A stretch of 64,000 bases of DNA from Rhizophagus clarus (lineage: Eukaryota > Glomeromycota > Glomeromycetes > Glomerales > Glomeraceae), in NCBI GenBank assembly GCA_015698045.1, contig BLAL01000017.1, positions 654,991 to 718,990 of the forward strand, written 5' to 3'. Of the stretch, positions 56,616-64,000 are shown piece by piece (positions within the stretch are counted from its first letter, which is position 1; every line of letters starts with the position of its first letter). Below the pieces are notes generated by a model. That model had not been told where the DNA came from, ran no database searches, and saw only the letters and a list, made by a program, of their open reading frames with translations. The position numbers were made by a program, and so were the translations under genes.

Positions 56616-58696
56616 TTAACTACTGCCTAATAAAATTTGCAGGGCTTCATCAACAATATTCAGATTCTCAGATCGCTGCTCATCAAAAGCTTGGAATATC
56701 AAGCCACGTTTTTTCTTTTGAAGTTCAAACACGCGATCTTCAATTGTATTCTCAATAAAAAATCTAAAGACAGAAACTGGCCGAGTTTGACCAATTCTAT
56801 AAATTCGATCTATAGCTTGATCCTCAATACTTGGATTCCACCAAGGATCCATAAGAAAACATTGATTAGCAACAGTAAGATTCAATCCCAAAGATCCGCA
56901 TTTTAAACTAATTAGAAGAACCTTTATTTCCGGATCATTGTTGAAATTATTTACAGTCTCTTCTCGCTGATTACGTGACATTTTGCCATCAAATCGAACA
57001 AATTTGACATTTGCATCTTTAAATGCAATTTCAATCAAATCAAGAAAAGATGTCCATTGGCTGAAGACTACTGATTTATCGTTATTTTGATTTAAAAATT
57101 TCAATAAAGCTTCAATTTTGGAACTTATTTTAAAATCATCTAAATTTCTAATTTCTTCTTCTATTTGAATTGTTGTTAATTCAATTAATTGATTCATATT
57201 AACTGAATTTTGGCATATCGGACAAGAAAATGGTTCATCTCCAAAACTAATTTTGATGCAATCTTTGTCAAATATATGTTTACAAGGAGTAATTGTAGGA
57301 GTTGTTAATGGTTTAGAGCACATATAGCAACTTTTATTATTACTAACAGATATTTTCAGGGCAGCCAATCTTTCATCATTCATATTGCTATCAGCATCAT
57401 TTATTTGTCTCTTACAAAGCTCTGTGTGATTGCAAATCTGTCGTAATCTCAGGAGCATTTCCAGAAACGTTACATAATTATATTTTAAATCGCCATTTCT
57501 TGATTCTTTCCAACTCCTAAATTGTTCTTTTATATTACTTTCCATGTTATCATAAATCTTTTTCTCATCCGTCTTAAACTTAATTTTATGAGTATAGAAA
57601 TTAATAGGAGGAAGACATACTATAGGACGTCCATTGAATTTCATATCCTTTGTTCTACGAAGACAAACGGCTTTTATTAAGCTTCTAAGATTGTTACCAT
57701 CTTTAAACTTTATTGTTTTGTTGTTAAATATGCTATTCCATATTTCTAGACTATCAAAAGGAGTGAATTTTAAGAATTTAATTAAAGAATATATATCATT
57801 TAATTCGTTCATAATTGGGGTTCCTGTAAGAATCCATCTTCTCTCAGCATCCAAATTACATACGGCAATACTTTGTTTTGTTGATTGTGTACGAATAATA
57901 TGTCCTTCATCTAAGATAACTCGAAGCCATTTAATGGCAAATAATCCACTCCTTTCTTCTATATTTGATTGTGCAAGAATAGCATATGTAGTAATTATTA
58001 TATCGTAAGTTTTAAGAAATTCTGGATCATTAATTCGATCAACGCCATGAAAAACATAATAAGAAAGAGACCCTTTCTTAACATGCTTGTTGATTTGGTC
58101 AATCCAATTTTCAAGCACACTTAAAGGAGCAACAATCAGAGTAGTTTTAGAATATGTGGAATCTAAATTGATTGCAGGTTTGGAAGCTATCAAAGCAATC
58201 ATTTGTATCGTCTTACCAAGACCCATATCATCAGCGAGTATTCCACCTCTGGCAAGATTAGGGCGTGTTATTGTTGCAAACCTTGCTAATGTATTAAAGT
58301 AGAGTATTTTTTTCGTTTGATCCTCCTTTTGAATCCAGAATTGAACTTCCTCATCAATAGTTGGCTCTTTAGGGTGTTCATTTGATAACATCCAACCAAG
58401 GCCTTGCTTCTGATACGGAAGTAATTTCGTAATTAATGTTTCTGGTTGTGGTGCTTCTAGGAGATTTACTAGAAATTCAGTTTCTGATTGTGGTGCCAAA
58501 TTCACTTTTTTTGCAATTTCAAAGTCTTTGGGAATAACTTGTAATTTTGGTAGTCCAACAACTGAACTGCTTTTGTTATTTTTATAAAATTTTTAAGAGT
58601 ATTTGATGTGTTATTATTAGAATTATTATTATTTTCATTGTTAACTCTTTTAATTCTAAATTTTGGTAGTCCTGTATTATTATTATCGGTAGACAT
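56616..58696 (-). pseudogene. SNF2-family ATPase with RING finger (Rad5/Rad16-like), right copy, one N-terminal frameshift
   Basis: Same gene as 8748-10,829. From about 58,505 down to the stop at 56,616 the frame is open and contains all SNF2 motifs (DDMGLGKTIQMIALI; LDEGHIIR; LTGTPIMNELND; GQTRPV), the C3HC4 RING, and WWNPSIEDQAIDRIYRIGQ, which is cut in the left copy. The N-terminal 35 codons from the ATG at 58,696 are in another frame because an A run near 58,590 has five A where the left copy has six. Without that A the protein would be 693 residues. The lost base may be a real lesion or a consensus error. If an error, this is the functional copy. The next in-frame ATG would delete the N-terminus up to the ATPase Q-like motif. 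Confidence 0.9.
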
Positions 58697-58963
58697 TTGA
58701 GATTTTATTTGAATGATTTATTATTTGAGAATATTCATAAAAAAAAATTATTTCTCATTAGTATATTAAATGGAAAAGAAACAAAAGATTTCAAATTATT
58801 AATAAAAAATATTCTTACGTGAGTATACTGTGGTAAAAAGTGTGGAAAAAATGTACTTACGTGTGTATATAAAAAAAATCTAATCTCGAATAAAAAAAGT
58901 CATATCTAGATTACCCCGTATAAATAATTTTGAATTGTGCGACGCGTGATTCATCTGCGGCAC
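58697..58963. other. Upstream region of the right SNF2-RING gene
   Basis: A+T-rich; matches 8,480-8,747 in the left arm. No separate element seen. Confidence 0.4.
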
Positions 58964-58971
58964 CTGTGTGG

Positions 58972-59363
58972 CAGGGCCGATGATTTTCTGCGGCACTAAA
59001 AGGTAAAATTTGTGTGTGATAAAAATAAATTTTGTGTTATGTTGTGTTTTCCTATTTTTGGTAATTTTGTGTAATTTTGTGGCGTTTTAAATAAAATTTT
59101 GTGCCATTTCTGCGATAATTTCTCATAATTTTTACAATTCGAATTTCCTTAAAAAATTTTCTAGATTACACAAACTATGCTAATTATGGAAGCCACATGA
59201 AAATTATATAGAAATTACATGGCAATTGTGTGGAATTATGCGCTCGTATATATAAATAAATAAATTTTGTGAAATTATGTTGTGATATTTTGAAATTTTT
59301 GTTTATCACAAAATTTTGTGATTTATGTGATATTCTGCGAAACACAAAATATCATCGGCCCTG
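58972..59363. mobile_element. hAT-type MITE, 392 bp, present only in the right arm
   Basis: Inverted termini CAGGGCCGATGATTTTCTGC and (reverse strand) CAGGGCCGATGATATTTTGT, flanked by the 8-bp duplication CTGTGTGG (58,964-58,971 and 59,364-59,371). The left arm has a single CCACACAG at 8,469-8,476 with continuous flanks: an exact empty site. CAGGG-type ends and an 8-bp duplication are diagnostic of the hAT superfamily. No coding capacity; the interior is rich in TTTTGTG. Confidence 0.95.
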
Positions 59364-59901
59364 CTGTGTGGTATCTGACTCGCAATAAATGGATTACTTT
59401 ATTGTAGATCAATATTTTATTCGTTACAACATTATGCAGCGTAGCATAGTAAAAAAAGAAAATCTTTTATTATATGCAATGCGGAAATATCAATGTTCGG
59501 TACAGATTGATTTTTATAAATCCCATGAGATCGACTTTAAATTTGATTAAGATTAAATAATGTTTAAAATAAAGTTCTTATATAGTTAATACCTAATTCA
59601 ATTTATAAAAATTCCTTAAAGATAAAATGTTTAAAGTTTCTTAAGGAATCTATTAAATTATAGAATCCTTTAGTATCTTTAAACTTTGCTATAAATGTTT
59701 TAAGTGTTTATAATATAATACTTTATAGATCTTATATTTATTATTAAAAGTTCTGCATACATTTTGAGAATTAACATATAGTCTCTTAAGAGGAATGAGG
59801 TGGTAAATATGAATTATTTATATATTTTTTCGATGAAAATTTAATAAATTTTTCGATTTATTATTATTGTATTATTATTTTATAGAACTAAAAGATGCCG
59901 A

Positions 59902-61831
59902 CTAAGAAAATAAAAAAAAAATAACACGTTCTGGATTAATTATAATAATGAAAAAGATATTTATCTCTTTAGACTGCTTTTTCCTTTCCTTTACTGTTAC
60001 CAGCTTTATTCCCTCTTCCTCTTCCTCTTCCCCTTCCTCTTCCTCTTCCTCTTCCTTTCCTCTTCCCCGTCCCCTTCCACTTCCCCGTCCTCCGCTTCCC
60101 CTTCCCTTTCCACTTCCCTGTCCTTCATTTCCACTATTATTACTACTATTGCCACCGTCATTATCAGTAACTTCCTTCTCCTCCTGCTGTTGCTTTTGAA
60201 TACCTCTATACTCCTGCTGGGTATAATAGATTCCTTTTTCGATTATTATAAACCATCGTTCTGCACTTTTCCTACTCGGTAATCGTTCAAATAAATTGGG
60301 CGTGAGACCGGTTACAAGATCGAATATTACAAAACTTTTATTGCATATATTCCACAACTTGTTCATTCTCTCAGCTGAAGTTCTGTAGCTTCTCCATTGT
60401 CTTTGTGTCAGTTTTTCTTCAGCTTTCTTAAGAAAGTTTTCTAATATATCTTTAGCTTTTGAAGCATTCGTTTCGCCAAATGATTTTGGCTCGGAAGCGA
60501 CTGCTTCTAATGTTTTCTTATATAACTCGTGAAAATACGAGTATCTCCTAACGTTTCTTCTTCTTGATAATTCAGAAGTTTCATCTTCTGATTTTATTTC
60601 ATCTAATATTGTAAGCATATCCTCTATTAATAAAGACATATTACCATCGTCTATTTTATCCAGAAAATTAATTCTTGAATTATGATCGTCATCAATGTTT
60701 TTAGTTAGGGAAATAGCACCTTTTATTTTGGAGCCATCAAACTCCATTCCCTTTTCCAAATAATTATCATAATATTCCTGTAGATTCTGTATATATTTTT
60801 TGTTATCGTAATTAGGTTGCATCATCGGGGGGTTTATTGGCAGACGATCTTGGACTGTTTTTAAATGATATATTAGCCATGCAACGGCTAATATATCTTC
60901 CTTAAGATTTTCATCATTAGCTGCCTTTTCTTTATATAAAAGATTGATCCCTATTGTTGTATTATTATTGCTATTGTCTTCAGCAGGTAATCGCCGAAGT
61001 ATATAGGGATTATCTAGAAACCTGCTCTCTTCCGTTTCTATAAAACGTTGATCAGCCATGTAAAATGTCGGTTTTATATCTAGTGAACCCGACGGAAGTA
61101 CTGCAGTCAATTTTTGTTCATCTATATTCAAAATTATTTTTTTACAATTGCTGCCACTCATGGTCTTTAGAGCAACCAACCCGTCTTTCAAAGTATTTGC
61201 GGGAATATTTTCTAGAAATTGCTGGACTTCGTAATGATCTTCCGAAAGAATTTCGATTGTGTCTTGAATAAAAATAAATTTGTAATGCGATAATTAATAA
61301 CAGATTCTCATAAAAAAAGTCAGATTTTTACATAATGTATGATTCTACAGCTATTAGAATAGTATATGTATATAATAATATATATATTTTACCTTTTTCT
61401 TTCAAGTTTCCTACCGAGATTAATTTGACTTTTTTTGCTTCTTTACTTTCAATAGGCTTTTCGTCCTTCCTTTTCCTCGACGAACCTGCCATCACAATTT
61501 GTTCGTCTGACGAACCTGCCGTCACAATTTGTTCATCTAACGGACCTGCCGTCACAATTTGTTCATCTGACAGACCTGCCATCACAATTTGTTCGCCTGA
61601 CGAACCTGCCGTCACAATTTGTTCATCTAACGGACCTGCCGTCACAATTTGTTCATCTGACAGACCTGCCGTCACAATTTGTTCATCTGACGGACCTGCC
61701 GTCACAATTTGTTCATCTGACGGACCTGCCGTCGCAATTTGTTCATCATTTTCTAAGGACGGAGAATTTTCTAATGGAAGTTCTGAATTGGATTTATCTT
61801 CAGGATGAAATGATGGCGAAGGTTGGGACAT
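59902..61831 (-). CDS. Gene B, right copy: unrecognised two-exon protein, largely intact
   Basis: ATG at 61,831; intron 61,263-61,392 (130 bp). Exon 1 carries nine copies of the SDEQIVTAG-type decapeptide (four in the left copy) and the basic RKRKDEKPIESKEAKKVK. It lacks the Ser/Glu-rich stretch of the left copy. Exon 2 is open through the regions where the left copy has stops (RWFIIIEKGIYYTQQEYRGI). In the Gly/Arg tail an A run has three A where the left copy has four. The frame therefore leaves the RG repeats, becomes a Glu run and ends at 59,902 instead of the expected 59,969. The tail change may be real or a base-calling error. No known domain; the NLS-like segment and RG tail suggest a nuclear RNA- or chromatin-associated protein (inference). 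Confidence 0.65.
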
Positions 61832-61964
61832 TTTAAAATTTACGAAACCAGACAAATTTCTTGATTGTTTATTATGATGATTTTTCTGATTTTTTTGAAA
61901 AGGAATTTTATCTCTTTTTATATATATATTTTTTTAATTGTACTATATGATAAACACCATTCGA

Positions 61965-62800
61965 TTAAATAATATGTGCTTTCATCGAGGAATTAGTCAA
62001 AATCATGTAATCTTAGTGCTATAATTACGCGAGTAATTAAAATAATGATATTTTTTAAGTGACGTGGAAGGCCGACACATTATAATATTTGAAGATCTGC
62101 AATCAATTAGATGTCGATTGTTAGACAACAAAAATCTGATCGGCATTATAATGCACATTTTTTTAAATATTACGCATGTAATTAGATATTTTTAAATGTC
62201 GTAAATAAACTGAAAAATTTTTTTACGCAGGCACAGCACATAATTAATTATTTGACACACTTAAAATTTTTAAGACTAAGACGCCTCTAGAATCACAAAT
62301 ATAACAATGGGAAATTCATTATAAAGTTGGAATGATTCTGATGTAGTAATAATATAAATATCAAAATTGTAATTGGTTAATTCAGTTTACACAATCAATA
62401 ATAAAAAAATTTAATTAAATAATATGTGCTTTCATCGAGGAATTAGCCCAAGTCATGTAATCCTAAATTTAAAAATGTACACTATAATGGCGATCAGGTT
62501 TTTGTTGTTCATCTAATTGATTGCAGATCTTCATTGTTATTCGGCACATAGCATTACGCATGTAATTAAAATAATAAGATATTTTTAAATGATGTAAAAT
62601 AACTGAAAAATTTTTTTACGCAGGCACAGCACATAATTAATCATTTGACACACTTAAAATATATTTAAATTTTTAAGACTAAGACGCCTCTAGAATCACA
62701 AATATAACAATGGGAAATTCATTATAAAGTTGAAATGATTCTGATGTAGTAATAATACAAATATCAAAATTGTAATTGGTTAATTCAGTTTACACAAAAA
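61965..62800. repeat. Tandem duplication of about 430 bp, right arm only
   Basis: ATATGTGCTTTCATCGAGGA to AATTGGTTAATTCAGTTTAC occurs at 61,970-62,395 and again at 62,420-62,795. The left arm has a single copy (about 5,540-5,900). Confidence 0.8.
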
Positions 62801-62899
62801 AATTTAAATTTTTCTTGCTAAATAAGAATCAAAAAAATAATAATACATATATCATTCTAACCAGAACAATTGTTATTCACTACGAAGTTTATTGGATAG

Positions 62900-63790
62900 G
62901 AATCACGAGAAATTTTTTAAAGAATGGCATTCGAATGCCTTTCTTATGATAATTAATTAATAAAAAAAAAGTCACGGTCACAAAAGTTCAAATCACGAGA
63001 AATTTTTTTAAAGGATGGCATTCGAATGCCTTTCTTATGATAATTAATTAATAAAAAAAAAGTCCACGGTCACAAAGTTCAAATCACGAGAAATTTTTTT
63101 AAAGGATAGCATTCGAATGCCGTTCTTATGATAATTAATTAATAAAAAAAAAGTCACGGTCACAAAGTTCAAATCACGAGAAATTTTTTTAAAGGATGGC
63201 ATTCGAATGCCTTTCTTATGATAATTAATTAATAAAAAAAAAAGTCACGGTCACAAAGTTCAAATCACGAGAAATTTTTTTAAAAGAATGGCATTCGAAT
63301 GCCTTTCTTATGATAATTAATTAATAAAAAAAAAAAGTCACGGTCACAAAGTTCAAATCACGAGAAATTTTTTTTAAAGAATGGCATTCGAATGCCTTTC
63401 TTATGATAATTAATTAATAAAAAAAAAAAGTCACGGTCACAAAGTTCAAATCACGAGAAATTTTTTTAAAGAATGGCATTCGAATGCCTTTCTTATGATA
63501 ATTAATTAATAAAAAAAAAAGTCACGGTCACAAAGTTCAAATCACGAGAAATTTTTTTAAAGGATGGCATTCGAATGCCGTTCTTATGATAATTAATTAA
63601 TAAAAAAAAAAGTCACGGTCACAAAGTTCAAATCACGAGAAATTTTTTTAAAGGATGGCATTCGAATGCCGTTCTTATGATAATTAATTAATAAAAAAAA
63701 AAGTCACGGTCACAAAGTTCAAATCACGAGAAATTTTTTTAAAGGATGGCATTGCCGTTCTTATGATAATTAATTAATAAAAAAAATCAC
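62900..63790. repeat. 90-bp satellite, about ten copies, right arm
   Basis: GGCATTCGAATGCC recurs about every 91-92 bp from 62,926; the last unit (63,749) has lost half of the palindrome. The copies are more uniform than in the left arm and more numerous. Confidence 0.92.
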
Positions 63791-63981
63791 GGTTTGCGAA
63801 GTTTTATTGGATAAGATTAAAATAATTTTACGCTTGTATTAAACTAATTTTGACAATAGATTTCCAAAATTATTGAACCTCCCATAATAAATTAAAAATT
63901 GCATCTATTTTTCGATAAAAAAAAAAAATATTTTTCTTTATTTAATATTCTAGGAAAACGGCCTGACGTAGAGAAAAAAAA

Positions 63982-64000
63982 ATGACAAAAAGAAGAAATT
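63982..64000 (+). CDS. First codons of the small gene, right copy, cut by the window edge
   Basis: ATGACAAAAAGAAGAAATT matches the start of the gene at 4638 on the left except for an indel in the A run that changes the frame after three codons. Confidence 0.25.

Larger units (their letters stand above)
55347..64000. repeat. Right arm of the inverted duplication, running to the window edge
   Basis: Reverse-complement match of 4,615-12,101. It is longer than the left arm because of more satellite copies (62,900-63,790), a hAT-type MITE (58,972-59,363), a tandem duplication (61,965-62,800) and about 100 bp near 59,580-59,700. The spacer between the arms is 43.2 kb and consists almost wholly of mobile elements and repeats. 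Confidence 0.93.

Noticed and set aside
1..64000. rRNA or complete tRNA genes
   Set aside because: None recognised on either strand.

Overview
The window is strongly A+T-rich eukaryotic DNA, dominated by transposons, relics of transposons and several satellite families. Short GT-AG introns (65 to 131 bp) sit in several genes. The protein families are those I associate with arbuscular mycorrhizal fungi, with Rhizophagus irregularis or a close relative as the best guess: large Gag-like zinc-knuckle proteins, RING/coiled-coil proteins sharing a C-terminal 'LF..IG' module, Plavaka-type transposases with BAH-like segments, and PolB/helicase polyproteins. The species call rests on recalled family likeness, not on a search.

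Layout. 1-4,640: the 5' part of a Plavaka-like transposase gene running off the left edge, an unrecognised four-exon gene, a five-copy 185-bp satellite and a small gene. About 4,615-12,101: left arm of a large inverted duplication, with a 90-bp satellite, an unrecognised two-exon gene (here 'gene B') and a Rad5/Rad16-like SNF2-RING ATPase gene. 12,300-32,400: a block built like a Polinton/Maverick-class element, with an rve integrase, a Gag-protease polyprotein without reverse transcriptase, a family-B DNA polymerase joined in frame to an SF1 helicase with a C-terminal HNH/EndoVII-like segment, and small zinc-finger proteins at both ends. RING and coiled-coil host-type genes lie inside it, and a 4.65-kb non-coding CACTA-like transposon splits the helicase. 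32,400-36,740: repeats and a phosphodiesterase-like pseudogene. 36,743-40,420: a BCS1-like AAA gene split by an apparently complete Tigger/pogo transposon. 40,400-48,700: relics, MITE-like elements, a gene with a 33-residue coding repeat, and a truncated hAT transposase. 48,912-52,593: a multi-exon Plavaka-like transposase. 52,690-55,346: an inverted satellite cluster. 55,347-64,000: right arm of the inverted duplication, running to the window edge.

The two arms are an internal control for decay. The left copies carry nonsense codons that are all C-to-T (or G-to-A) changes relative to the right copies. The right copies instead carry single-A losses in homopolymers, a hAT-type MITE and a tandem duplication absent from the left. 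Three insertions (CACTA-like, Tigger, hAT MITE) have exact target-site duplications. In the first two the host reading frame continues across the empty site, so insertion order can be read directly. Most element genes carry in-frame TGA, TAG or TAA codons, so nearly everything except the integrase, the Tigger transposase and the C2HC proteins looks inactive as sequenced.
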